This document shows, in pieces, positions 15,830 to 25,107 of a stretch of DNA of 64,000 bases; positions within the stretch are counted from its first letter, which is position 1, and each line of letters begins with the position of its first letter. The position numbers and the translations under genes are program-made. The DNA is from Bin5 sp965242905 (GTDB lineage Bacteria; Chloroflexota; Anaerolineae; Caldilineales; Caldilineaceae): the NCBI GenBank assembly GCA_965242905.1, contig CBDETM010000002.1, positions 1,550,001 through 1,614,000 on the forward strand. Direction: 5' to 3'. Under the pieces are notes generated by a model. It was not told where the DNA came from. It ran no database searches and worked only from the letters and a program-made list of their open reading frames with translations.

Positions 15830-17491
15830 TCAGGCTTTGTTGCCCCAGCCGCCGCCGCCGGGGGTTTCGATGCGCAGGCGCTGACCGGGTTGCATGCGGC
15901 GGGTGACCTTGGAGGAGAGCTCTTCTTCGGAGCCGTCGGTGTCGATGAGGAGATTACGGCCCGGAGCGGCGGGCTCACCGCCGGCGAGGCCCCAGGGTGC
16001 GATGGCGCGGCGTTCGCTGAGGATGGTGGCGGTGGTGGGGCGCAGGATTTCGTATTCGCGCACGATGCCGTCGCCGCCGCGATGCGTTCCGGCGCCGCCG
16101 CTGCCGCGGCGCAGGTGGTAGCGGGTCAGGCGCAGGGGGTAGGCCATTTCGAGGGCTTCGACGGGCGTGTTGAGCGTGTTGCTCATGTGGACGTGTGCGC
16201 CGCTGAAGCCGTCGCCCTGCGGATGGGCGCCCATGCCCCCGCCGAGCGTCTCGTAGTAGGTCCAGGGCGAGCCGTCGGCGTTTTCACCCCCCATTGTACA
16301 GTTATTCATGGTGCCCTGGCCGGCGGCGGCAATGCGGTCGGGCAGGGCCTGCGCGAGCGCGCCGAACACGGCATCGGTGATGCGCTGGGAGGTCTCGACG
16401 TTGCCGCCGGCGACGGCAGCGGGCGGGCGGGCGTTGACTAGACAACCGGCCGGCGCGTCGACCTGGACGGGCGCGAAGCAGCCAGCGTTGACGGGCACGT
16501 CGGCGCCGACGAGGCAGCGGACGACGTAGTAGCAGGCGGACCTGGTCACGCTGAGGGGGGCGTTGAGGGAGCCGAAAATGCTGGGGCAGGTGCCGCTGAA
16601 ATCAAGGGTCACTGTCTCGCCGCTGATGGTGGCGGTCACGCGGATTGGCGCGGGTGATGTGCGGCCGTCGACAACCGATTCGATTGGATCCTCGAAGGTG
16701 TAGCTGCCGTCGGGCCAGGTGCGAATGGCGGCGCGGGTGAGGCGTTCGCTGTATTGCTGCAGGTGGCCGGCGTAGGCCAGAAGCTCGGCGTTGCCATGGC
16801 GGGCCGCCAGTTCGTGGAGGCGGCGGTCGCCGACGGCGTGGGCGGCGCGTTGGGCAGCGAGGTCGCCGCGGCGTTCGTCGGGCGTGCGCACGTTGCGCAG
16901 GATCAGTTCGAGCAGGGATTCCACCAACTTGCCGCCCTCGTAGAGTTTCAAGGGCGGGATGATGATGCCCTCCTGGTAGAGCTCGGTGGAGAGAGGCAGG
17001 GAGCCGGGCGACATGCCGCCGACGTCGGCGTGGTGGGCGCGGCTGGCGGCGAAGAAGTGGGGGGTGGAGGGCGAGGAGAGAGGGGGGATGAGAGAGGAGT
17101 GAGAGAGTTCGCTGTCCTCTCCATTCTCGTTGCTCTCTGCTCGGTAGCCGTCTTGTGGCTCGTTAAGGAAGACCGGGGAGACGAGGGTGATGTCGGGCAG
17201 GTGGGAGCCGCCGAAGTAGGGATCGTTGAGGATGACGACATCGCCGGGCTGCCAGTGGTCGAATACGGCGAGGGCGGCGGCGACGCTGTCGGGCATGGCA
17301 CCGAGGTGGGCGGGGATGTGGGCGGCCTGGGCGACGAGGCGGCCGGAGCCGTCAAAGAGGGCGCAGGAGAAGTCGAGGCGCTCTTTTATGTTGGGGGAAT
17401 AGCTGGTGCGCTGGAGGGTGATGCCCATCTCCTCGGCGATGCCGCTGTAGCGGTGGCGGTATAGCTCGAGGGTGATGGGGTCGGGAGCCAT
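15830..17491 (-). CDS. hyuB: Hydantoinase/oxoprolinase subunit B
   Basis: A 553-residue HyuB-type subunit which, with HyuA, opens hydantoin or 5-oxoproline rings at the expense of ATP. It starts APDPITLELYRHRYSGIAEE, with LDFSCALFDGSGRLVAQAAH, GDVVILNDPYFGGSHLPDI and SRAHHADVGGMSPGS, all hallmark segments. The C-terminus PGQRLRIETPGGGGWG is also typical. Oddity: about 35 Ser/Pro/Glu-rich residues (about 108-145) interrupt the segment between VSPVF and FAASRAHHADVGG, encoded by low-complexity purine/pyrimidine-biased DNA. The gene begins only 6 bases from a heptamer array that holds an IS66 insertion, so it is physically cut off from hyuA. Confidence 0.9.
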   Translation of the reverse strand: MAPDPITLELYRHRYSGIAEEMGITLQRTSYSPNIKERLDFSCALFDGSGRLVAQAAHIPAHLGAMPDSVAAALAVFDHWQPGDVVILNDPYFGGSHLPDITLVSPVFLNEPQDGYRAESNENGEDSELSHSSLIPPLSSPSTPHFFAASRAHHADVGGMSPGSLPLSTELYQEGIIIPPLKLYEGGKLVESLLELILRNVRTPDERRGDLAAQRAAHAVGDRRLHELAARHGNAELLAYAGHLQQYSERLTRAAIRTWPDGSYTFEDPIESVVDGRTSPAPIRVTATISGETVTLDFSGTCPSIFGSLNAPLSVTRSACYYVVRCLVGADVPVNAGCFAPVQVDAPAGCLVNARPPAAVAGGNVETSQRITDAVFGALAQALPDRIAAAGQGTMNNCTMGGENADGSPWTYYETLGGGMGAHPQGDGFSGAHVHMSNTLNTPVEALEMAYPLRLTRYHLRRGSGGAGTHRGGDGIVREYEILRPTTATILSERRAIAPWGLAGGEPAAPGRNLLIDTDGSEEELSSKVTRRMQPGQRLRIETPGGGGWGNKA

Positions 17492-17497
17492 TGGGAG

Positions 17498-17525
17498 TTT
17501 TTAGTTTTGAGTTTCTAGTTTTGAG
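17498..17525 (+). repeat. T-rich heptamer array, left part (split by IS66)
   Basis: TTTTTAG, TTTTGAG, TTTCTAG, TTTTGAG. The array resumes at 19054-19067 (TTTTGAG, TTTTTAG) beyond the insertion sequence. It sits 6 bases upstream of the hyuB ATG (minus strand), where a ribosome site would be expected. Confidence 0.7.
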
Positions 17526-19052
17526 GTAACTACTAAGCCTGAGAGGTGTCAGGGATGAAGGGTTGGTCAAGAAAGGCGTTGTGGATGGCATCAATTGCGT
17601 TGAGGCCATGTTTACGGGCAGTAGAGATATAGGAGCGCAATGCACAGAAGATGTGGGCCCCGCCTTCTGTACGAAAGCAGCCGGATACCTTCTGTTGAAC
17701 CTTTATCATGCGTACATCTCGTTCGACCAGGTTGTTGTCAAAAGGGATGCGGAAGTCATACATGAAGGCCAGGACGCCGGCCTTATGTTTGTGCAAGCGG
17801 TCAAGCAGGTTTTTAGGCGGCGACTGTTTGGGTCGCCCGATCGGTCTGGGTCCTGTCTTTGGCGGGGAGGGGTTGTCGGCAAAACCCTGGGCAATGAGCG
17901 CATCGTACTCGGCCTCGTAGTAGGCCAGGCGGTCTCGCGGCAAGGCAGTGTGTTGTTCGGAGGTAGATGCGACTTCCTCTTTGATGTCGCACAACAAGCG
18001 TTTCATCTTCGCAGCCCATGCCTGGTCGTACTGTTCAACGATGAAGCAGAGGTCGCGCAGGTGATGGACGTTGCAGAAGCTATGCTGACAGTCGCTGAAC
18101 TTGAGGTAGGAGCGCCAGTAATCATGCACAGCAACGCCCTTGTAATGGGGCAAGATGCCTCCGTCTCGCATCCCGACATGGCCGCGTTTGTCATGCACGT
18201 GGTACTGGGTCAGTTTCTCTGTGCTGGCCACATGCAACCACCGCAACTGCCCTGCGACACGCATGCCGCTCTCATCGAAATGGACGACAGGCGCCGCAAT
18301 CAGCTGTTGGCGAATCTGAGCCAGGCTCCCCCGTGTGTGCCTGGCAAGTTGGCGCGTGGCGGCGAGTATCGCAGGCTCCGAAGGTGCATCCCCGTAGAGG
18401 GCAGTCAGCAACTCTCTGATGCGCGCCAGAGGGATGAACTGTTGGCCGTAGAGGTAGCAGGCGAGTGCCTTCAGACGCAGACCATACTGGGTCGGCTGAC
18501 CCACGTTGGCGGGAAACGCTCCCTTTACGCACGCACCACAGCCAGGACACTGCTTGACTTCCGCCTGATGCTCTGTCACTTCGATTCTGGCTGGTGGAAT
18601 GTCGAATACCTGCCGTTTCTCATGCCGCGTGACAGTCTCCGCATCCAGCTTTGCCTGGCAGTGCGGGCAATCCGCCAGCTTATGTACGATGACATGGTCC
18701 GGTTCCGCCACCTGCAGCAAGGTGCGTCCTTTATGCCCGCGTTGGCCACCGCGCGGCCGTTGCCCAGGGCGGCGCAGACTCTTGCGCCTGCTTTTCTTCG
18801 GACCATCACTGCTCGGTGGCTTGCCGCTGTTATGACTGTCTTTAGCCAGTTGATCCTGCAACTGCTGAATCAACTCCTGTTGCTCAGCCAATTGCTGCTG
18901 CAAGATCAGGATTACAGCGATCAGGCTCTCCTGGTCTAACTGCCTTAGTTGCTCTCGGTCCAGCTGGTCCTGTTTGCTCATGTTTCTTACTCTACATCAT
19001 CCAAGAGCAATCACACATTAGCTCTTTCTCGTTACATAGGCTTAGTAGTTAC
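17526..19052 (-). mobile_element. Complete IS66-family insertion sequence (1527 bp)
   Basis: Ends are perfect 15-bp inverted repeats, GTAACTACTAAGCCT (17526-17540) and its reverse complement (19038-19052); IS66 ends begin with GTAA. The flanks are identical 8-bp direct repeats GTTTTGAG (17518-17525 and 19053-19060), the duplication size of IS66 family elements. It carries only the large transposase, as in the single-gene ISBst12-type branch, with no TnpA/TnpB accessory genes. The intact ORF, perfect ends and perfect target duplication argue for a recent insertion. The target was a heptamer array between hyuB and the membrane-protein gene. Confidence 0.95.
17533..18981 (-). CDS. tnpC: IS66-family transposase
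   Basis: A 482-residue DDE-type transposase. An N-terminal Leu/Gln-rich coiled coil (about 1-45, LIAVILILQQQLAEQQELIQ) is followed by a KPPSSDGPKKSRRKS linker and a zinc-binding region (CPHCQAKLDAE and CPGCGACVKGAFP). The catalytic core has VHFDESGMRVAGQLRWLHVA, VHDYWRSYLKF and NNLVERDVRMIKVQQKVSGC, giving the Asp, Asp and Glu. The stop codon lies inside the terminal inverted repeat. Full length and no frameshift, so probably active. Confidence 0.95.
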   Translation of the reverse strand: MSKQDQLDREQLRQLDQESLIAVILILQQQLAEQQELIQQLQDQLAKDSHNSGKPPSSDGPKKSRRKSLRRPGQRPRGGQRGHKGRTLLQVAEPDHVIVHKLADCPHCQAKLDAETVTRHEKRQVFDIPPARIEVTEHQAEVKQCPGCGACVKGAFPANVGQPTQYGLRLKALACYLYGQQFIPLARIRELLTALYGDAPSEPAILAATRQLARHTRGSLAQIRQQLIAAPVVHFDESGMRVAGQLRWLHVASTEKLTQYHVHDKRGHVGMRDGGILPHYKGVAVHDYWRSYLKFSDCQHSFCNVHHLRDLCFIVEQYDQAWAAKMKRLLCDIKEEVASTSEQHTALPRDRLAYYEAEYDALIAQGFADNPSPPKTGPRPIGRPKQSPPKNLLDRLHKHKAGVLAFMYDFRIPFDNNLVERDVRMIKVQQKVSGCFRTEGGAHIFCALRSYISTARKHGLNAIDAIHNAFLDQPFIPDTSQA

Positions 19053-19105
19053 GTTTTGAGTTTTTAGTTGGCTGCGGCCAGGGCTGATGAGAGTTTCACG
19101 GTTCG

Positions 19106-19639
19106 TCAGGCGTGGGAGTCCTGGGATTGGGCCCAGGAGAGGACGCGGAGGCCGAAGAGGATGAGGAGGGCGGCGACGGAGGTCCAGACCCAGAAGCGGA
19201 AGAAGGCGCCGCGGAGGGCCCACTGCGCGGCGAGGGCGTCGTTGATGGTCTTGGGGTAGGCCAGTTCGTGGCGTTCGTCGATGGCGACGTTGGTGAAGTT
19301 CTGCTGGCGGCCGTCGGGCCAGAGGACTTTCATCTCAAGCACTTCTTCGACGTCTTCGAGGTCGAAGAGGACTGTGCGGTTGGTGGCGTCGATCTGGCCT
19401 TCCAAAGTTTCGAATTCAAGGGCGAGGGAGAACGTCGCGCCGTCGGTGGCGTAGATGTCATCCTCGGGGACGGTGAAGGCGACCCAGTGATGGCCTTCGG
19501 GTACGTCGGCTGCGTAGATTTCGGCGTCGGGCAGGCCGACTTCGAGCGCGTCGCGGACCGGGATCCAGAGGAGGAGAGCGGCCACGATCAGGGGCAGCAG
19601 GAAGAGCAGAAGACGTTGCTGGGAAGAAAGTGTCACCAT
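19106..19639 (-). CDS. Membrane protein of unknown function, two TM helices
   Basis: A 177-residue protein with a TM helix near each end (about 9-27, LLLFLLPLIVAALLLW; about 146-168, FWVWTSVAALLILFGLRVL). An acidic, beta-rich extracytoplasmic domain of about 115 residues lies between them. That domain contains DIYATDGATFSLALEFETLE and VLEMKVLWPDGRQQNF. I do not recognise the family. It lies between hyuA and hyuB on the same strand, 117 bases after hyuA, and might have been co-transcribed with hyuB before the IS arrived. Confidence 0.65.
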   Translation of the reverse strand: MVTLSSQQRLLLFLLPLIVAALLLWIPVRDALEVGLPDAEIYAADVPEGHHWVAFTVPEDDIYATDGATFSLALEFETLEGQIDATNRTVLFDLEDVEEVLEMKVLWPDGRQQNFTNVAIDERHELAYPKTINDALAAQWALRGAFFRFWVWTSVAALLILFGLRVLSWAQSQDSHA

Positions 19640-19756
19640 CGTACAACTCCGAAGGGAAGCTTTATCTTGTATTGTGATGTCCAGCTCCTGGTTGCCTGGC
19701 GGAGCACTTTGGACATTCAGACCGTATCATAACACAGCAAGTCCGCAAGACCAGCT

Positions 19757-21829
19757 TCAAGTGCCGGCGCGCGCCAGCAAGAGATTGTGGCTTTCGTCGA
19801 CGCTGGCCGACCAGCCGGGGGGGAGGACGGTAGTGGTGTCGAACTGGAAGACGATGGCGGGGCCTTGGAGACGGTGGCCGGGGCGCAAGCGAAGGCGATC
19901 ATAGCAGGGGGTTTCGGCGGCGCCGTCGGGGCCGAACCAGACCGGTTTGGAGGCTACTTGTGCTGATTCCGGGTCGGGGGGTCCAAGGGGCTCCCGGGGC
20001 AGGTTCAGTTCGGCGCCGGAGCCGGTTCCGCGCAGGCGCAGGGCGACGGATTCGACGGTTTCGGTGGGCACGGCGTAGCCGTAGCGGGCATCGTGGGCAG
20101 CGTGGAAGGCTTCGGTGGCACGCTGCACGGCCTGGGAGGCTTGCGCCGCGGTCGGCGCGGGGAGATCGAGGGGGACGGAAAGCTCGTAGCTCTGCCCGCG
20201 ATAGCGCAGGTCCAAGGAGGATTCCAGCACGGGCGCGTCGACTCCTTCGGCGGCCAGTACGGATCGCACTCGTTCTTCCAAGGTTGCAGATAATTTCTGT
20301 AAGGGGGCAGGGTCCTGGGCGAGGCTGTCGGCCTCGATCAGGAGGGCCTGGGAGGACTCGTGGACGACATCGGCGATCAGGAGGCCCAGGGCGCTGAGGA
20401 CGCCGGGGCTGGGGGGTAGGAGGATACGGGGGATGCCGAGGGCGTCGGCGAGGTCGCAGGCGTGAAGCGGGCCGGCGCCACCGAAGGGCACGAGGGTGAA
20501 GGTGCGCGGGTCGTAGCCGCGTTCGACTGAGACGCGGCGCAAGGCGCGTTCCATGCGGGCGTTGGCGACGTGGATAACGCCCAGGGCGGTCTCGTGGACG
20601 GAGAGCCCGCCCAGCGCGGCGCCCAAGGCGGTCAGGGCTGATCCGGCCGCGGCGACGTCGAGCTGCATGGCTTTACTGCCGCCGAGGAACTGACCGGCAT
20701 CAAGGCGTCCGAGGACGAGATTGGCGTCGGTGACGGTGGGCTGATCGCCGCCGCGTGCGTAGCAGACGGGGCCCGGCTCGGCGCCGGCGCTTTCGGGCCC
20801 GACGCGCAGGCCGCCGCCGGCGTCTACGCGTGCGATGCTGCCGCCACCGGCGCCGACGGTATGGATGTCGATGACGGGCAGGCGCAGTGGAAGGCCAGCG
20901 ACTTCGCTTTCGGCGGTGCGCGGGACTATACCGGGACAGAGGGCAACGTCGGTGCTGGTGCCGCCCATGTCAAAGGTGATGATGCGCGGGCTGTCCTCTT
21001 CGCCGGCGAGCTGTGCGAGGCGAAAGGCGCCGACAACGCCGCCCGCGGGGCCGCTGAGGACGAGGCGGGCCGGTTCGCGGGCGGCCTGGGAGGTGCCGAT
21101 GGCGCCGCCGTTGGACTGCATGACGCGGATGGGAAGGTCGACCAACTTGGATGTGAGGCGCTGGAGGTAGCGTCCCACGAGCGGAAGGAGGTAGGCGTTG
21201 ATGACGGTGGTGGCGGTGCGCTCATATTCCCGGTACTCGGGGAGAATGTCGCTGCTGAGGGAGATAGGGAGCTGGGGGAGGGATCGGCGCAGGATATCGG
21301 CGGCCAGCTGTTCATGGCGGGGATTGCGGAAACTGTAGAGGAAGCAGATGGCGAGGCTCTCGGGTGCGGATGCGGCCAGCTGCTGGGCGGTGCGTGCGAG
21401 CGCAGCCTCGTCGAGGGCCGTCAGTGTATTGCCGTCGGTATCCAGCCGTTCGACGGCTTCAAAGCGCAGGTCGGGGGGCGTCAGAGGATCGGGGCGGACC
21501 TGGTGGAGATCGTAGAGATGGGGCCGGTTCTGGCGGCCGATCTCGATGACGTCGACGAAACCGGCGGTGGTGAGCAGGGCGGTGCGGGCGCCGCGGCGCT
21601 CGAGCAGGGCGTTGGTGGCGATGGTTGTGCCGTGCACGAGTTCGGCGTCAGCGGTCGCGTCGCCTGCGGAGGAGGCGGTTATACCGAGATGGGTCAGCCC
21701 GGCCAGGATCGCCTGGCTCTGGTCGGCGGGTGTAGTGGCCTCTTTGTGGACTTGGAGGCGGCCGTCCTGCAGCAGGACGAAGTCGGTGAAGGTGCCGCCT
21801 ACATCAGTTCCAACCAGAATCGTGGGCAT
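19757..21829 (-). CDS. hyuA: Hydantoinase/oxoprolinase subunit A
   Basis: A 690-residue ATP-dependent ring-opening subunit with an actin-like ATPase fold. The N-terminal phosphate motif is VGTDVGGTFTDFVLLQDG. NALLERRGARTALLTTAGF, ITFDMGGTSTDVAL and LVPFGGAGPLHACDLADALG are the expected later segments. I chose ATG 21829, which follows AGGAAC and starts right before the phosphate-1 motif; upstream codons are not conserved-looking. Length is normal. The partner is hyuB, now about 2.3 kb away across a membrane-protein gene and an IS. Confidence 0.9.
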   Translation of the reverse strand: MPTILVGTDVGGTFTDFVLLQDGRLQVHKEATTPADQSQAILAGLTHLGITASSAGDATADAELVHGTTIATNALLERRGARTALLTTAGFVDVIEIGRQNRPHLYDLHQVRPDPLTPPDLRFEAVERLDTDGNTLTALDEAALARTAQQLAASAPESLAICFLYSFRNPRHEQLAADILRRSLPQLPISLSSDILPEYREYERTATTVINAYLLPLVGRYLQRLTSKLVDLPIRVMQSNGGAIGTSQAAREPARLVLSGPAGGVVGAFRLAQLAGEEDSPRIITFDMGGTSTDVALCPGIVPRTAESEVAGLPLRLPVIDIHTVGAGGGSIARVDAGGGLRVGPESAGAEPGPVCYARGGDQPTVTDANLVLGRLDAGQFLGGSKAMQLDVAAAGSALTALGAALGGLSVHETALGVIHVANARMERALRRVSVERGYDPRTFTLVPFGGAGPLHACDLADALGIPRILLPPSPGVLSALGLLIADVVHESSQALLIEADSLAQDPAPLQKLSATLEERVRSVLAAEGVDAPVLESSLDLRYRGQSYELSVPLDLPAPTAAQASQAVQRATEAFHAAHDARYGYAVPTETVESVALRLRGTGSGAELNLPREPLGPPDPESAQVASKPVWFGPDGAAETPCYDRLRLRPGHRLQGPAIVFQFDTTTVLPPGWSASVDESHNLLLARAGT

Positions 21830-21873
21830 TGTACGTGTTCCTGAAAGTGGGAGCGGCGGGAGGATGAAGCCTG

Positions 21874-22395
21874 TTATGTGTCCGAGTTGATGCGTACGTG
21901 CGCCACCCATTTGACCTGGCGGAGGGCGTCGTCGGTTTCGCTGGGAACGATGAGGCGGACGAGGCCTTCGGCTCGCGAGAGGGGCTGGCGGTCCAGCGTA
22001 TGGGCGAGAATGACCGGCCGTTTTGTGGGTATGGTGAGCTCGGTGCGCAGGGCGCGTGTGCCGAACCCGTCGCCGCTGACCACTTCCACCTGGGTCCAGT
22101 CGGCGGGCCAGAGCAGGTCGACGAGGTCGAGCAGGCGCAAGCCGGTGAAGGAAAAGGGTCCTGAGGTGCCGTGGCCGGTGGAGACGATGTAGCAGTTGGG
22201 CACGGTTACCTGCAATGCGCTGGCTGCGTGGGCAGGGAGGCGGTCGGTCGAGACAAAATCGAGGCTGCGCAGACCTGCGGGTGTGATTCGGTGGGCGGTC
22301 CCGTCGGGCAGATGGACTGTCAGGTCGGCGTCGGGTGACGGGGGCAGGGGATTGGGTTCGTGTGAATGGGGGGCGAGCGGGTCGTGGACTGTCAC
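21874..22395 (-). CDS. Molybdopterin-dependent oxidoreductase domain protein
   Basis: A 173-residue protein resembling the Moco-binding (sulfite-oxidase-like) domain. Visible motifs are PNCYIVSTGHGTSGPFSFTG, VVSGDGFGTRAL and the late LVRLIVPSETDDALRQVKWV, matching the 'RLVVP...G...VKWV' pattern of that fold. It is shorter than full SuoX/YedY proteins and has no obvious Tat signal. The cofactor-ligating Cys of the family is not clearly placed (the only candidate is in PNCYIVS). Its ATG overlaps the clpS stop by 4 bases. Enzymatic activity is uncertain. Confidence 0.65.
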   Translation of the reverse strand: MTVHDPLAPHSHEPNPLPPSPDADLTVHLPDGTAHRITPAGLRSLDFVSTDRLPAHAASALQVTVPNCYIVSTGHGTSGPFSFTGLRLLDLVDLLWPADWTQVEVVSGDGFGTRALRTELTIPTKRPVILAHTLDRQPLSRAEGLVRLIVPSETDDALRQVKWVAHVRINSDT

Positions 22396-22793
22396 TGTTT
22401 CGGTTCCATTGAGAATGAGAGGGGGTAGCCAGCGGCGCGGGCCAGTGAATGGGCGTCGCTGATCAGGCGTTTGGCCTCGGACTGGGGACGGGAGCAGACG
22501 GGGGCTACACCTTTATGGTGTGCCTCCCAGGTGACGGTTTCGGCGATTTCGGCGGACAGGCTGAAGACATGGCCGAGGGTGTCGACGACGAAGTCGTAGG
22601 GGGTGACGTCATCGTTGTGGACGAGGATGGTCCACGGCTCTTCGCGGGCGGTGTCGACGGCGGTGTCCACTTCGGGATGGACGTCGGTCTGGGCGCCCAT
22701 CGTTGTGCCCGAGCGAATTGCTCCCAGGTTGCCTCTACCGTCTCTGCGGTCTTGCATCGCCGGGATGCGTTTGGGCTGGCTACTTGTGACCAT
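22392..22793 (-). CDS. clpS: ClpS-like N-end rule adaptor
   Basis: The core (about the last 80 residues) reads PWTILVHNDDVTPYDFVVDT, then VFSLSAEIAETVTWEAHHKG and ARAAGYPLSFSMEPKQ. These match ClpS, which hands N-degron substrates to the ClpA/ClpC unfoldase. The N-terminal 45-50 residues are unconserved, so the start is unsure: ATG 22793 is reported, ATG 22700 also possible; neither has a strong ribosome site. The stop overlaps the next gene (ATGA). No clp ATPase is in the window. Confidence 0.8.
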   Translation of the reverse strand: MVTSSQPKRIPAMQDRRDGRGNLGAIRSGTTMGAQTDVHPEVDTAVDTAREEPWTILVHNDDVTPYDFVVDTLGHVFSLSAEIAETVTWEAHHKGVAPVCSRPQSEAKRLISDAHSLARAAGYPLSFSMEPKQ

Positions 22794-23125
22794 AGGGCAG
22801 AAAGTACCACAGTGGGTGTGCAATGGGCAAGAATTCTTGTTAGTTTTTAGTAGACAGTTTTTCGTTTTTGGTGAACTGCCAGGCCATGTTCTGTGTGCGG
22901 TGTGACTAGACCACGACTGACGGAATGTGCTGTCACGACTTCTGTAGCAGGTTCTTGATGGGCATAGTGGTGTACGTTGGGCCCAATTGGGAGTTGGCTC
23001 GCCTGCCCTGTCTGCGCCGGATCACGTTGGGAATGAGCCACGACGCGGGGTGGAGAAAAGTTCGGTCGCAGCGGGTCGTCAAGGTCATATTGCCACACAC
23101 TCGATGCGGCGGGGGTTGTAGGAGA

Positions 23126-23184
23126 GGGGGCGTTGCGGGGGCGGAGCCCCCGCACAAGGGAGGGCCGAATAGGCCCGACCGCCC
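23126..23184. repeat. 59-bp dispersed repeat core, copy 2
   Basis: Identical to 12951-13009 and 55419-55477; two internal hairpins. Confidence 0.8.
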
Positions 23185-23188
23185 GGAA

Positions 23189-23257
23189 CTGCAGTGGTCA
23201 GTAGTCAGTGGTCAGTAGTCAGTGGTCAGTAGTCAGTGGTCAGTAGTCAGTGGTCAG
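23189..23257 (+). repeat. Nine-unit heptamer array
   Basis: CTGCAG (23189-23194) then nine perfect heptamers that alternate TGGTCAG and TAGTCAG, so the higher-order period is 14 bases. It ends in AGACTGC. The longest and most regular array of this family in the window. Confidence 0.8.
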
Positions 23258-23333
23258 AGACTGCGTTTGGCTACTGTCAGAGGTGTAGGAATATCTACCC
23301 CATTTTTGGGATGCACCCGCTGAATTCTGTGAT

Positions 23334-23362
23334 TTGCCTGCGCTTGGAGAGAATGCTATACT
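23334..23362 (+). promoter_or_regulatory. Promoter inside the repeat tail
   Basis: TTGCCT (23334-23339), 17-base spacer, TATACT (23357-23362). The same position in the repeat copy upstream of the selenoprotein gene has TTGCCG-N17-TAGAAT (55688-55716). It could drive the MalK-like gene through a 340-base leader. Confidence 0.5.
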
Positions 23363-23705
23363 GCGCCCGTCCACCGAGTAATTCTTTTGAGTTGCGGCTG
23401 CTGACCGCCGATGCGGCTGGGAAGCTGCTGGCAACGCCTATCCGCCATTCGTTGTACGTAACCCGTGCCGCGTCGTAATTGAAGCTGTTTTGCTGCGCTA
23501 CAGGATAGCGCAATCATCATTGTCACGCTTTCCTCTTTGTGGACGGTTTTGGCAACGAGTCCCGCCAGGTGGGATGGAGTCTGTGCTCGCCCCCGCTTGC
23601 GCGACCGAACAGTTCTGCCGCAGGGAAGAGAGTGAAACAGGCTCACGAGCGTGCAATGCCAGGTCGTGAGTGGGCCCAATCTTCACCAAAGGAGCAAAGC
23701 ACAAA

Positions 23706-24812
<1,107 letters not shown>

Positions 24813-24824
24813 AGCTGATTAGCA

Positions 24825-24877
24825 AGAGAAGAGGAGTGTGGAGTGTGGACCAGTTCCACCTCCTCTCCTCTTTTTTC
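24825..24877 (+). terminator. Rho-independent terminator after the MalK-like gene
   Basis: AGAGAAGAGGAG and GTGGA on the left pair with TCCAC and CTCCTCTCCTCT on the right, followed by TTTTTT. About 30 bases after the stop codon. Confidence 0.75.
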
Positions 24878-25107
24878 CTTCTCCCACTCCTCACTATGCC
24901 CTCTAACACAACAGTTGTTCCTTGCACAACTCCCGGGCTGCAAGTAGAGCGTCCTGCGGCAATGTTTCCAGCCACAGGCCGCCTTTGAACAGAAGCGACG
25001 ACTGACCAATCTTCGAGCATCACTGTCTGTCTTCCCTGAATGGGGACTGTTGGACTCAAAGGTTCAATCCTGCAACCAAATATCACGGTTCAGACAAGGA
25101 GCGAAGC

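Larger units (their letters stand above)
22794..23705. other. 912-base repeat-rich region upstream of the MalK-like gene
   Basis: No gene recognised. From about 23050 it is a full copy of the dispersed repeat family: a 75-base stretch resembling 12880-12950, the 59-bp core (23126-23184), the longest heptamer array (23195-23257), a CCCCATTTTTGGGATGC segment also seen at 55660, and a sigma70-type promoter at 23334-23362. The last 340 bases are the leader of the MalK-like gene. Confidence 0.55.

Noticed and set aside
23189..23257. CRISPR array
   Set aside because: Units are 7 bases, nearly identical and with no spacers; no cas genes.
25050..25090. tRNA-like GGTTCAATCC segment
   Set aside because: No cloverleaf or acceptor stem can be built around it.
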